Below are positions 50,701 to 63,818 of a DNA stretch of 64,000 nucleotides, in pieces. The notes under the pieces are model-generated. The model searched no databases and was not told the DNA's origin. It saw only the letters and a list, made by a program, of their open reading frames with translations. This stretch comes from Inonotus obliquus (taxonomy: Eukaryota; Basidiomycota; Agaricomycetes; Hymenochaetales; Hymenochaetaceae), in the NCBI GenBank assembly GCA_032164295.1, contig JAJHTX010000011.1, forward strand, positions 868,001 through 932,000. The letters are read 5' to 3'. The stretch's first letter is position 1. Each line of letters starts with the position of its first letter. The position numbers and the translations under genes were made by a program.

Positions 50701-51992
50701 ACCGGTGACGACGCGATGTTCGCCCACTAAGACATATAGGATAAGCGAGTTGAAGGGAAAGTGAGGTAAGGGAAAGAAGAAAAAAGTTACCCCGTCTTTC
50801 GTTGCACTTCTTCCCGTCTTTCAGCACGCATAGATGAGATATTTACACGACGCGACGGGGTAAGTTTCTGGTGGCCAGTCCTATGTGCACGTCGCGTTGA
50901 GCGCTTTTTTCCCTCTCCCTCTTGGTTCGAGTAAATTTCCGGAAATCCAGAAAACCCAAGCCCAAGAGATTCGGAAATGGAATACGTTTGAAAAATTAAT
51001 GGAAGAATATGAGTGCTTTGTGCACAAAGGCGTATGGGAGATGGTTTTGCCTAGCGTCGGAGGATTAGTGTTCGGGCCGATGGACTGTGCAGATCTGCTG
51101 GATTGGGTTGGGGCTGGGGTTGCCGAGGCTGGAGGCGACTAGGTGTAGGCAAGGAACGCGGACAGAGAGTAGACTTGAAACGATGTGAAATACGAAATGA
51201 AGTAATGGTAGTGGCAAAAGTAACTCATATAACCCGTGAGAGATGATTGGCTATTGGTTCGACAAGAAATCCAGAATAAAAAGGGATTTTTATACAAGAT
51301 TTAGTTGTTCACACGGTGCTTAACAGTGTGGACAGTGAGCACGATACGCCGAGCAGTGCGTGGGATGGCGCCGCGGTCTGACAGTAGACCATGACAGCGC
51401 GGTGATTTGGCAACAGACGGACTGGACGGCTCCCTCCCTCGGCTCTTCGGCTCTCTCTCCGTGTATTCCGGCATAATTAGCTAATTTCTTATGCCGAGCT
51501 ATCTTATATCCCTCATAGCAGAAGTAGTGCAAGTGTAGGTAGACCTCAATGTATGTGATGCTGATATGTGATGTGGCATCCCCGTGTGAGTCAGCTTACC
51601 ATTGGGTGGCCTTTCGGTACTCTCTCTGCGTCGGCGTTAGAGGGTAAGAGCGCCTACAACCACACAACGAGGACGAGGCTAAAATAAAATGAATAAAAGT
51701 GTATTACATAATACAGGGAAATGTCGGGGCTGGCGGGATGGGGGATATGGTTTAAATATCCCTGATCCCCCCTTCCTACAAAAGCCTCGGTTCTTCCTCA
51801 TCCCCCTTCTCCTCCTCCCTCTTCCCCTCTCCCATATATTCATCAAAGAGCTCGTCCTACAGCTCACCGGGCAAGCTCTTGAGCCGCTAAAGGCCTACAT
51901 CCCCCTCCTCCCCCGCCTCTCATCCTCCCTTCTCCCTTCCCCCAATTTCTTATCTTCGCACGCGCTAGTCGCGGTTCGTTCATCCCGAAATA
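44701..51992. other. Gene desert, second part (upstream of the proton ATPase)
   Basis: More than 7 kb without a supportable gene. Simple repeats are scattered: a CATCGTG/CACCGTG array at 44735-44765, TGGCTG repeats at 45003-45030, CAGAACAGAGAA words at 47515-47550, and ATTCTCT near 48995. Long frames (for example 44725-45168 minus, 46797-47207 minus, 49637-50074 plus) lack domains and plausible introns. The final 300 nt before 51993 are C/T-rich (CCCCTCCTCCC words) and are probably the promoter and leader of the highly expressed ATPase gene. Confidence 0.45.
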
Positions 51993-54900
51993 ATGTCAGA
52001 CCATCCTGAAAAAGAGGCGGGCCCACCGGCCAATAGCTCTCCCTCTCAAGCTCCCTCTACAGAGGACGTCCCAGAGAAGAAGAAGCGCGAGTACAAGGAT
52101 TTCGGCCATGAAGAGGAAAAGGCTACTCGTATGTACAATGTTCAACTTTTTCTTACCATGTTCTTGGCATGGGATGTGGCAATATGTGGACTGACTTGTG
52201 TTGTCCTTTCTAGACGCCAAGGTCGATATGTCCCAGATCGAGCTTCGTGCGGAGGACCTCTACGACAAGGAGAAGGTCGACCTTGAGACTATCGTCATTG
52301 AGGACGTCTTCAAACTCCTCCAGACCGACGACCAGGGTCTTACCACGGAAGAAGCTAAGCGCCGCTACGACATCTTCGGTCCTAATAAGCTTGAGGCGGA
52401 AGAACAGAACGCCCTCCTGCAGGTCAGCCTCACCGTCCTTTGTTTCATTCCACGCTTTTCTCATCTGGGGCGAATTGTTCGCTTATGACGTCTTGGCGTC
52501 GTTTTTTTTTCTATTTTCTTTTATGGATAATTTAGTTCCTGAGTTTCATGTGGAACCCGCTCTCGTGGGTCATGGAGGGTGCCGCCATTGTCGCTATCGC
52601 ACTGTCCAACGGTGAAGGTCGCCCACCCGACTGGCCAGACTTTGTCGGTATCGTCCTCCTCTTGCTCATCAACTCGTCTATCGGCTACTACGAAGAACGC
52701 AATGCTGGTAATGCCGTCAAAGCGCTCATGGACTCGCTGGCTCCAAAGGCCAAAGTTCGCCGAGATAGCAAGTGGCAGGAGATTGAATCAGCTGACCTTG
52801 TGCCCGGTGACATGGTCGCATTTAAGATTGGTGACGTCGTACCGGCTGATTGCCGTCTGACGGAGGCTATCAACGTATCCATCGACCAGGCTGCTCTTAC
52901 GGGTGAATCCCTGCCGCAGAGCAAGAAAGTCGGCGATCAGTGCTTCTCGTAAGTGGCTTCCAGCCAACTCCAACGGTTAAGGTTTTCTGATACGTGTATG
53001 CGTCTAGTGGCTCTACTTGCAAACAGGGTGAGGCAGAGGGTATTGTTATCTCCACCGGTGCCAACACCTTCTTCGGTCGCGCTGCTTCGCTCGTTGGTCA
53101 GGACGATGACACGACCGGTCACTTGCAGAGGATCCTTGCACAGATCGGTTCATTCTGTCTCGTCTCCATTGGTATCTTCGTCGTCCTCGAGATAGTTATT
53201 CTCTACCCGGTATTCCACTACTCATACCGCCGTGGTCTCGATAACATTCTTGTGCTCTTGATCGGTGGTATTCCGATTGCGATGCCGACTGTCTTGTCCG
53301 TCACTCTTGCTGTCGGTGCCCAACAGCTTGCGAAACACAAGGCTATCGTTACCCGTATCACAGCCATTGAAGAGCTCGCAGGTGTCACGATTCTGTGCTC
53401 TGACAAGACGGGTACGCTTACAACGAACAAGCTGACGATCGACAAGAATCTCGTCAGATGTTACGGGCCGTTCTCGCCGGAGGATGTCATCCTCCTTTCC
53501 GCTTATGCGTCTCGTACGGAGAACCAGGATGCCATTGACCAGTGCGTTGTCGGCTCTCTCGATGACCCTGCGAAGGCTCGGGAAGGCATCAAGTTGCTCG
53601 ACTTCAAGCCGTTCAACCCCGTTGACAAGCGTACGGAGATCACTTACCGCGAGGAGTCGACTGGCAAGCTTAAGCGTGTGACGAAGGGTATGACTGGTAT
53701 CATCATCGAGCTTTGCAGTCGTAACAAGACGGATGAAATGGAGAACCGCCTTGAGGCTGATGTTGAGGAGTTTGCCACCCGTGGTCTACGTGCACTCGCT
53801 GTTGCATACGAGGAACTTGATCACGACGATCCTGAGGGCGAAGGCAACGGCTTCGAGCTCATTGGTCTCCTTGCTATCTTCGACCCGCCCCGAGAAGACA
53901 CGAAACAGACTATCGACGATGCGCTCGCTCTTGGTGTGAAGGTTAAGATGGTAACCGGTGACCAACTCGCTATTGCGAAGGAGACTGGTCGTCGTCTTGG
54001 TCTTGGTGACCACATGTACCCTGCGAAGGTACTCAAAGAGGGACCTCAGCCTGGCAGCAAATACCAGAACCTCGATGAAATTATCCTCGATGCGGATGGG
54101 TTCGCCGGTGTGTTCCCTGAGCACAAGTATGAGATTGTCAAGCGTCTCCAGGGTCTCGGTCATTTGTGCGCGATGACTGGTGATGGTGCCAACGATGCCC
54201 CTGCGCTTTCCCGTGCGAACGTTGGTATTGCCGTCGAAGGTGCCACAGACGCTGCTCGTGGCGCAGCTGATATTGTACTTACGGAGCCTGGTCTGTCGAC
54301 GATCGTACACGCTATCCGCGGCTCTCGTCAGATCTTCCAGCGTATGAGGAACTACGCCATCTACGCCTGCGCTGTGACGATTCGTATCGTCGTCTGCTTC
54401 GCTATCCTTGCGTTTGCGTACAACTTTGACTTCCCACCGTTCATGGTTCTTATCATTGCACTACTCAATGACGGAACCATCATGACGCTCTCGGTTGACC
54501 GTGTCCTTCCGTCGAATACACCGGATAGTTGGGATCTTGCTGAGATTTTCTGCTTTGCTATTGCTTATGGTCTTTATCTCACGTTGTCTACGTAAGTTTC
54601 TGTTGATCCTCTAGCTGTGGAACCTGTTGCTAACAGCCTCGGTATATAGGGTTGTACTCGTTATTGTCATCATTGAGACCAACTTCTTCCAGGACAGATT
54701 CGGTGTCATATTGACCAGTCAGGAGGAGACCGGAACCATCGACCACAACGATGGCATGCTTCATGCCATTGTGTACCTGCAAGTCGCCATCATTTCCCAG
54801 GCTCTTATCTTCGTCACGCGTGCACATGGTTTCTGCTTCATGGAGCGTCCGTCTGTCGCTCTGATGTTCGCTTTCGTTTTAGCGCAGGTAGTCTCGTCCA

Positions 54901-55313
54901 TCATCGCTGCGTACGCCGACTGGGGCTTCACCAGACTCCGTGCCGTTTCTGGTGGCTGGATTGGTATTGTCTGGGTTTGGGATATCATTTGGTTTATCCC
55001 GCTCGACTGGATCAAGTTTGCGATGAAGGCAACAATCATCAAATGGTTGCGTGCACGTCGCGAAGCCGCACAGAAGAAGGAAGCCAGCGAGACAGGTGGC
55101 ATTCCTCTTACACGTACCCAATCTCGTGCTGCGTCAATTCACGAGAGTTTGTACTCGAACCGTGTCGGATTCATTCGCCGGGCAGCTCGTCGCGTCGGTC
55201 TTGGTGGAAGGATTCATGTCAAGCCAGAAGAACTTCGTCGTTTCAGTTCGATACAAGCTGCTCAGACTGGTCAGACTTTGGCTCGTCACCCATCGCGTAC
55301 GGCCGGTGTTTAA
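51993..55313 (+). CDS. PMA1: Plasma-membrane proton-pumping P-type ATPase (1001 aa)
   Basis: Type IIIA P-type ATPase exporting protons across the plasma membrane, driving secondary transport. Exons 51993-52128, 52214-52422, 52536-52948, 53008-54591, 54650-55313. A charged N-terminal domain precedes membrane segments M1-M2 ([20 protein letters not shown]). The actuator loop contains ALTGESLP. After M3-M4 ([20 protein letters not shown]) comes the phosphorylation motif [13 protein letters not shown] with Asp385. The nucleotide-binding domain has KGMTG; the hinge has [18 protein letters not shown] and [13 protein letters not shown]. Six C-terminal helices follow, and a long Arg/Ser/Thr-rich C-tail (about 90 residues) is the expected autoinhibitory region, with [13 protein letters not shown] and RFSSIQAAQ as likely phospho-sites. 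Length suits fungal Pma1. All splice junctions close in frame. Confidence 0.97.
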
Positions 55314-56368
55314 GGGCCCTTTCTTTGGAGCTGTCGTATGGGTTTTTCAGTTACGGCTGGCTTGTGTTGTGGACAAACTAAAAGAACAAACTCGCGTAAT
55401 ACGTATGCTATAGACTTGAGGCAGCACCAGCGATCATTCTCATCCCTCTTCCCTCTTACCGCTTTCATATCATCGTTCTACACCACGCGTCACTCCCTCC
55501 CTCCTCTCCCTTCGTCTCCCTTACTCACCTTGCATCTCCCTCTCCTTCCCTCCTTATCCGTCTCGATGTCTTAATCTGCATTAGCAGATTAAGTCTAGAT
55601 TACCTCTTACCTCGCTACACCCCAACGTTTTCCCTCCAGAGAAATGTTTTTCACGAAAGTATTTTTCTCTTTCTCTTTACTGTTTTCTTTTGCGAAGATG
55701 GAGATGGAGAAGAAGATGAAGATTTGGCATATTGTTCATGTTCATGTTTCTGTTTCTATTTTCAATTTTAGTATTTTTCTTTCCTAGTTTTGCGTGAGTG
55801 AGTGAGTGAGTTGAGGTACTATGTATGTGAGTATGTGTAAAGATGATGACGCTTGATGACTGCTGCGTCTGTCGTTCATCTATATCTATTGGATGTCGTG
55901 CGTGATTATCTCTGACAACGACTCGTTGATTGAACACTTCTGACTCCGACTCCGACTCTTGAGAACGCCGAATATTGCAAAGAGTACTACATAGTTGTCA
56001 AAGTCAACTATAAAATTGAAATTTATAGATATAGAATCTTTCTATGTCTATGTAGTCTTGATTTTTTAGACTTTGCCTTTGACTTTATGTACAGTAACCT
56101 GCGTGTGAGTGTGTGTGGCTACACCATTCTACACGTGCATACTGTTGTGAACTAAGACCTAATCTACCTCCCTTTGAACCATCAACCACTTAAATCATAC
56201 TATACTCGCCACCGGGATCCGGACGGGCGGGAGAGACTATCGTCTTTTACAAATTAGTAGTAAGTATGTATGTACATGCACACACGCAAAACCTATGCAC
56301 AACAACAACAACGAGAACAACGAGAACGATGTGAGGATAAATACGCTTCCTAAACCTCTTTCTTACTC
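55314..56368. other. Spacer between the ATPase and UGGT 3' ends
   Basis: Convergent intergenic region. After the ATPase stop it is C/T-rich (55440-55570) and then T-rich, likely 3' untranslated. GAGTGAGT repeats lie near 55795-55812. No gene is seen. Confidence 0.45.
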
Positions 56369-59300
56369 CTAAAGCTCATCTTTCGAATGAACTTCTTCCT
56401 CCTCTTTCTTCTCGTTAACATCGTCCCGTCCCTCATTCGTTGTAGTATCCTCGCCTTCCTCTCCGTCTCCCTTTCCCTTTCCGTTTTCGTCTCCCTCTCT
56501 ATCCACCCTCTTCTCATCCGGATCAATCTCAGTATCAGAGGATGGAGAAGAATAAGAGGAACCAGACCCAGACTCAGAACCAGACCCAGACCCGACCGCT
56601 CCCGCTCCGACGGAAGCAAGTACATTAGCATCAGCCGCAGCGAGATGCGACCGAATTTTCCCCGCATCAACTAAAGATCTCGTAAAACGCGCAATCTCCG
56701 CATCGTATTCTTCCCATTCGGGAATTTGCCGTGCTCGTGAGAGTTTGGGTTCTTTCTGTATGGTGTAAGTATGTGTGTAAGTGTTATAAGAGATGTGTGT
56801 GTGCGTATAGGAGGAGATGTGTGGGTTATTAGGTATTAGGTATTAGATGAGATGGACAATGCACGGTGCGGAATGAAGTGTGAGAAATCAGAATCAATAC
56901 GGGATGAAAGAAGAGGATAGAGAAGGTACTGACCGTAAGAGGGTTTTGACAAAGGTCAATAGTTTTAGCGCGATGTAAACGATCTTTGCTACCTGTAGAA
57001 GAATAAGCAAGAAACGCAGCGAACACTTAAAAAAAGGAAACACTTACACCACGTCTCACACTACCCGACAACGAATTCAGAGCACGAACCCCGTTCGGCA
57101 TACATCCATTCAGCACACTGTACCCGTGAATCTACGATAGATAGCAAACATACCCATAGCCAATCTTCATTCAACGAAAACTTTAATTTGAAACACGAAA
57201 TCAGTGATCTAAGGTCATTTGAAGAAGCAGATCGACTTACTATAGGAACCTCTCTCTGAAGATTATTAGGGAGGTCTATATAAAGAAGGTAAAGACGGAG
57301 ATGAAGGTTAGGATGAATAATTGATTCTCTCAGCGGCCGCTAGAATGAACGAACCTTGATCCAGATTGGCTAAAGAATTTGGGTCTTGAGATAGTTGTTG
57401 ATACTGGCCCCGGAGAATATCCTGTTCTCCCCCTTAATATTAGAGACTTAGGCGCAAAAACGAGTAACTTACTCCTGCCGCAATCTACGACGAATCACAT
57501 GAAATTAGCAGTGGCGAGATAGACTATGGCTGGTTGTGCTCACCTGTCGGAATCGAGCAAGATCCACCACGTATAAAGCACTATCAAGGCCAGTGTGAGC
57601 AAATCGAGTCGACTTTTGCCTTATTGCTGATCTTCACCTAATGTGGTACGGCCGTCCTTTCAAGAAATCTTTCCAATACCCTGTCTTCCAGAAGCGGAAT
57701 CCTTCCATTTCCACGTTATCATCTCCCATTGGAGTGTAACCATAAGGAGCTCCATGTAGATCCAAGTCTACAAGTTCCTTCAAATCTGCGCGAACAATTT
57801 GGTCGGCATCGACGAAAATAACTTTCTTGAGATCCATTGGGAAGAGAACATCGAGGAAGAGAATCTTATATGCCCAGATGATACGCTGTTTCTCCTTTTG
57901 TGGACGAAGCCATGATGGCCATTTGTATGTGACTAGTTCGTATTCGAAGTTATAGGCTTCGGCGAAATGAGGCAAGAATTCCTGGGACGTTGCGATATGC
58001 ATTAAAGAAGAAAGATAGAAGAAAAAATCGCCTCACTAGGAACGATGGCGACAGGAAGTTCTCAATAAACCAGAACTTTACGGTGCTATTCGTGTTTCTT
58101 AAGACACTCAAAATCATGATAGACGCGAAGCGCTAATCCGAGTCAGTATGCAAAACGCTCCAGCGAATAACCACTATTTACCTCGTATAATAGTCCAGAT
58201 GCAACAGTGAAGATGTTGATGTCCGCCTGGCGAGGTGCAATAGTTTTGATTGCTGTTTCCTTAGGTCGGAAGAAGGACACGACGCTACATGGGTTCGAAG
58301 ATTTGAGGTCTATAAGCAGCGACACAAAGCTCAAGCACTCACCGCGATGCAAGATCGGACAAGAAACCTTGCCTTCCCTCTTCACCAAGAACAAACTCGT
58401 CCAAAACATCCGCATTCTCCATACCAGGACGTCTTCTCACTCTCGGATACAGCGTCACACCCTCAAAGCTCGCAACAGTAATGTCATTCCCTACAGCCGT
58501 TACTTGCGGGCTATTCCAACCTTCATTACCTGCACTATCCAATTCATAAACATCGCGGCCGCGTCCTTCGCGTATATCCAACTGGAAAACGCCAGGTTTC
58601 GCCTTGAATTGCAAGTATCCCAAGTTTAGGACTACTTGAGTGTCGGCTACGGGGACTCCGTCAAGAGAAGATAGTTGCATTTGTAGTCCACGGGGAGGTG
58701 CGTTCGTAAGTGCATCACGAGCGTGGCCCTCGATGACAATGTAATCTAGTTCAAAGATGGCGGATAGACCTTTTTCTCGATCTTCAGGTGCTAGAGCTGA
58801 TAGTTGGATATTATCGAGATCATAAAGGGCTTCTCGTGGTCGTACTAACCACGAAGGTGGTACGTCCATGGCTAGTGTATATATCGGTTCGATCGGCAGG
58901 TCGTCAAACACTGTTTCTGAATCTGATTCGATCCTGCGAAGAAGTTAGTTCATGTAAGGGATGAACTTACTCCGTCACTTACCCATTATCATCAAACGAC
59001 AGTCTTGCTGGAAGGTTGTAGCGATAGAAGCGTTTTACGGGAACCTTTGCGTTTGTCAGCTTGATTCTGCATTCTAAGCCTGAACGGTATTCACACCTCC
59101 GAGTAAATACCAGGATTTAGGTATACCTGGACATACACCGACGGCACAGTCGAGAGCCACTATCACAACATTCGTCTATTAGTTCGCCTTGAAGGTGCAG
59201 AAAACGCCAGAGCGTACCTCAAGGAACACAGACCACTTCTGGGCAGCTTCACTAACAGGATCCAATAACACACCAAAATGATATGTAGCAGTTTCAGAGT

Positions 59301-62300
59301 CCCCAAAGGAAAACGAACTATCAACGAAAGAAAGCCATAAGTCGGAACTAGAGAGCTGAGAAATTCAGTTCAGACATACGTGAAGTTGCTTGATAATTGT
59401 TGGTAGTTCCTTTGCCTTGGACGATGATTGACTTGGAACAATCCTTGCTCACTCGGATCTGGAAGTTGTACCGTGGAAAGGACTGATGTGGTCATTGAGA
59501 CTATGTCGCTGTACGCATGTCTTGTAGGTGCAATGGGTATTAATAAGGTAGAATTGAAGCAGATAGACAAAATGTGTACCTTTCAATACTTTCTGATGTT
59601 ATTGTAAGGTTTTTCAAAGCCTCGACGACGGGTCCCGTCCGCTTGCGCAATTCATATTTCTCGAGAGTTGTAAAGTCTGTTGCAGTGAAAGCGTCGGGCT
59701 CTATCGGGCCAATTACCTAGATCACCCTACGTTCAACTTGTACACGGGGAAATGTGAAAAAAGGAAAACATACACGACCATTGACAACCAAACCCAGTTC
59801 TCCAGGAGCAAATCCCAGCTCCCTTACAAATAACCTACTTGCCGTGGTATACCGCTCATGAATTTCAGAGTCCGTCAAACCATCCATACGAACGCCAATA
59901 TCTTGGAGCAGCCCGTATACTACAGAATTCTCGGACAGCACAAGCTGCTCGCCTGTTGATCCTGCGTTGTTGAAAGCTGCGGCGTCCGGACTTAGGAGCA
60001 CATCAAACTCATCTAAAGAGACTTTTGAAAGCAAATCGTGCGTGATGAGGTGGGAGACAATAGGTGATATGTGGCGCTGGGGAATTTGAGAGTTCTGGTC
60101 GTATGAGGTTGGGTTGTGGACGAATGTCAGACGACTGTATGAATCGGACTTCTGTTGCGTTGAAGGGGTGATTAAATCAGCTACCACGATGGACAACGTG
60201 AAGACAAGGCCCACCAAAGACTGTAGAGCCTCGCGCATAAAGGCTATGCCTCCTTCACTATCGAGGTCTGCAATGACGAAGATACTCGTGACAGTATCAC
60301 CTGATCCTGCAAATGCTAGAAAACTTTAGTGACACTCCGCATGAGATCAAATTTGCCGAAGGTTTAACTCACCCGGATACAGGTAGGCTTTAGACCCTGG
60401 TGCAAACCCTGTCTTCCTGAATGCGGCAGGGACGTTTATAATTCGGAGATCATTAGATGGACCACCCATTCTTCCTTTGGTCGATGAAGAGGGGAAGACA
60501 TATCGATTTCTTCGGACATTTGCGTTCGGGAGATCGTAGAAATAAGTGTCGATTGTTTCAACATTCGCGTCACTGATCTCTGCCAAGTAAATCTTTCGAC
60601 AAGTTAGCTGAATTGAAAAGGCCTCTCTAGCATGATCTGTGCAATCACCTTTTCCTGAAAGAACTGTATCTGCGTAGACATTTCGACTTGCAATTGTTTC
60701 AGGAAATTCTTTCAAGGCGAACGAAAATAAGTGGTGTAGCGACCAGAAAGAATCAGAAAGCCAACGCACATCATCAAGATCGAAGTGTTTCCCGTTAACG
60801 AAAGCGTGTCCAGTTGGCGAAGACGCAGACGTCGCATCAAGTCGATGAGCATATGCTTGAGATCTCTCGATTCGGTCTGCAGTACTTGGCAGAGCCGATT
60901 CATTATCTTCATCAGACTTGGATCGCTCGTATGTACCATCCAAGATCGAATCGAGGTTCACAGTGGGTACTACCTTTTCTTCGTTATCTTGAGCTCTTTG
61001 GCGTTGAAGTTCAGCATATTCTTGTCGCACGAGATTCCAGTCTACAGTTGGTGCAACAAGGTGAACTGGGATTCGTATCTGCGCAACCTGGTGCAGATAT
61101 TCAGCACGAATTTCATTAGTCAAACGGAACGAGGCATACGTACACGAGAGAAAAATCCCATAGTCTTAGCTCGTCCGAAAGTATCAATCATGTAGTAGTA
61201 CAACCTCGCCATTCTCTTCGCTGAGTTGGACTCAGTATCCCCCAAACGATAAATGGAGGTTGATAATGAACACACCTTCCTCAGTCTCCACGTTAGGAAC
61301 AACACCGAATCGAATTGGGAAACCTCGATTAATGATATTGTTGACTGGACCAGCTATGAAGTTCAGACTAGCTGTCTGAGAGAGATCGGCAACAAGTACG
61401 ATGTTTATCAGGTTCTGCTTGACAGTCGGGAACGATCCAGGATAGACTTGTCGGAGAAGCTATTTAACATAAAGAGACGTGCGTTAGTTTCTAGATTTTA
61501 AAGGAAGCAGAACCGTGCTTACACCTGTGAGAGATGGATTCCACCTAGCATACCGTGAATCCTTCGTCAAATCATTCCACCATATAATAACGCTCCCTCC
61601 CTCAGGTCTATCACTCGCATCAAATAATGGATCCAACACATCCGCGCTTTCACTCTGAGCATGCCCAATCGCTTTATGTGTCAAAAGATCAACTGCCTGG
61701 CTTGACGATAAACCCAACGACGTTAAGGATTGCATAACCCCACGCTCCCTTCGCAGAAGCCGAAGTAGTCCAAGCGGTGTCAAATCCGTCTCTTGTACGG
61801 TGTGTCCGTTTAACCACATCATGCTCGCCCCACCTTGGACTTTCATCCAGTTATCTTGTACTTCCGCGACAAGACTGTCGTTGAGAACGACGCGGTTTGA
61901 TAATGGCGAAGCGTATTTGGGGAAGTTCTGAGTTAAGTGCTTGAGTGTTGCCAATGGGTCCGATGAGACGGTAATTAATTGGGTCGCTTTGATACCGATG
62001 ACTGACAATCAAATGGATGAGCATAAAGAATGTGTGTGAGTATGCGATGTACTGACTGCGAAGCTCGGCTTCCGACAAAGCTGCAGAAGCATCTGCAGTA
62101 ACGTTTTCCGGGTACTGCTCTATAAGATTTTGAATGTAGTCAACTCCGGCATCCTGGATTTCAGAGGCGGTGTTTCCTTCCGTTGTTTCTGACCATGTCC
62201 GGTTATTCTACGTCTCAATAGAAAGCTAGTGCACGCACCACTAGATCTCGAGCGCCTATCATCAACCACCAAATAATCCGTTTTCTTCAAATCCAACGAA

Positions 62301-63205
62301 ACACCATACCCAGAAAGACAACTCTTTCCCGACTTCTCAAGCTTGTCCGAAGGTTTATGACGAAACACGTATTCCACGCGCGGTTGCGGTGAGGACGCGA
62401 GTTTATAAAGGTAAGAATGTAATTCGCGGAAATTGGACGAGGAAGGGGTCGCGTAAAAGATTGCCGTTCGCGGAGGTGGATCTAGCTCCCGAAAAGGATC
62501 AGGGAGGACGTGGTCGAATGAGAGAAGCTTAGGTCGAAGGTATGTTCTTGCAAAGTAAATATGTTAGATGTTAACATCTAATATTGAAAAGTCAAGCTGT
62601 GTAGACGTACATGTTGGAAACCTGGCTCGACGCATCAATAGTTTCGTGTCCAGCAAGTCTTGCCAAAGTATCCACATCGCACACCCACTCTCCATACCAA
62701 TCAACCCACGACCCACACCCATTCTCCTTCCCAATTCCCATTCCATTCCTACCATCTTCACCATTCTCACCAACAAAACGCATCTGGTCCTCATAAAACT
62801 GATAAAACGCCTGAACCTTAGGCGCAGCCGCATGAAGCGCAATCTGCAGTTGCACAGATTCATAAGCTCCAGGTTCTTGGAAGAACCCTAATAACGAGGC
62901 AGTTTGCAAAGTAGCTTGGTGAATAGCTTCCGGAGAGAGTTTATCTAGTGCAGGGAGAGATTCCGAATTCACGAGTGCATCTAGTAACGGAAAGAAAGCC
63001 GTAGGTTCTTCTGTTGATACCGACTCTCTAACATACAAGTTTCAGAGAGTGCTTAGTATGTAGGAATTTGGTTTACTCACATTGCTTCAAGCAGTAAAGG
63101 TATCGTCGGCCAGGACGTCCACAGACTAACTCGCACTGGAGGCGAGGCTGCTATACATCCTGCAAAGCCCAGCCAAAGCAGCCTCCTCAATTTTGTTCTT
63201 GCCAT
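56369..63205 (-). CDS. UGGT: UDP-glucose:glycoprotein glucosyltransferase (ER folding sensor, about 1760 aa)
   Basis: ER enzyme that re-glucosylates misfolded N-glycoproteins. Minus-strand exons 5' to 3': 63205-63081, 63027-62611, 62546-62239, 62188-62057, 62001-61523, 61459-61276, 61220-61144, 61087-60373, 60306-59774, 59716-59580, 59520-59380, 59347-59218, 59159-59097, 59044-58983, 58933-58343, 58284-58182, 58132-58037, 57981-57638, 57580-57544, 57484-57473, 57432-57355, 57275-57241, 57180-57154, 57060-57048, 56992-56934, 56755-56369. A signal peptide starts [16 protein letters not shown]; an ATG 9 nt upstream is possible. Thioredoxin-like repeats carry [17 protein letters not shown] and [23 protein letters not shown] and [11 protein letters not shown] follow. 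The C-terminal GT24 domain has [34 protein letters not shown] (DxD) and CETWC. The protein ends in a Gly/Ser and acidic tail with KDEL. Frame does not close between exons 57484-57473 and 57432-57355 (one base off). Confidence 0.93.
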
Positions 63206-63818
63206 AGATCGCATAGGCAGAAATAGATGTCCAACAAGCGTAAATAAAATGTAAATCAAAGCATGGATAAAGCTTGAAGATGAGGTTGACGTGGTCTGTA
63301 CGTGGCAAAGCAAATCCAGTCGCGACCGCGTTTTGCGCGTCAAGGTAACTGAATTTGATCGACGTTACTAAACCAGGTAAATGCTAAATTATACTGATGC
63401 ATTTTGCGAAACTCTATTCTACGTACGAATGCGACAGCAACCAGATATCCGTAAAGTAACAACCCTCAAATGTAAGAGAAAAAGGAGCGTGAAATGGTCA
63501 CCCAATAAGGCCCAACGAAACCGAAAGCAAACACGAAAGTAATGAGTGTGGAAGCAATGCTTATCGCTGCCTGTGTACCACATCGATGGCAACTGGATCC
63601 AGCGAATCTCGAGCATTGGGAGCGAGAAAAGAAACAAGCCAGACAGAGATGCAAGGATACCTAATGAGTGTGCTTGGAATACAGTGGTGGCAATGAAAAG
63701 AGCAGAACGAGCAGCAAAGTCCGAAATGGATAAGGTAATATGAATATTGACTAGGTATGCACAGCGAAGTGGAACGAAGGAAGGAAGGAAGGAAGGAAGT
63801 GCAGGGAAAGGAGATAAT
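63206..63818. other. Spacer upstream of UGGT with unresolved hydrophobic frames
   Basis: Likely UGGT promoter plus the 3' flank of the next minus-strand gene. Minus-strand frames at 63419-63847 and 63466-63654 encode hydrophobic stretches (for example ASTLITFVFAFGFVGPYW) that could belong to a small multi-exon membrane protein, but no consistent model or family was found. A GGAA repeat lies at about 63774-63798. Confidence 0.35.

Noticed and set aside
60594..60650. Possible 55-nt intron (GTGATT...AAAG) in UGGT exon 61087-60373
   Set aside because: Removing it shifts the frame before IYLAEISD, whereas reading through keeps frame; treated as a lineage insert in the coding exon.
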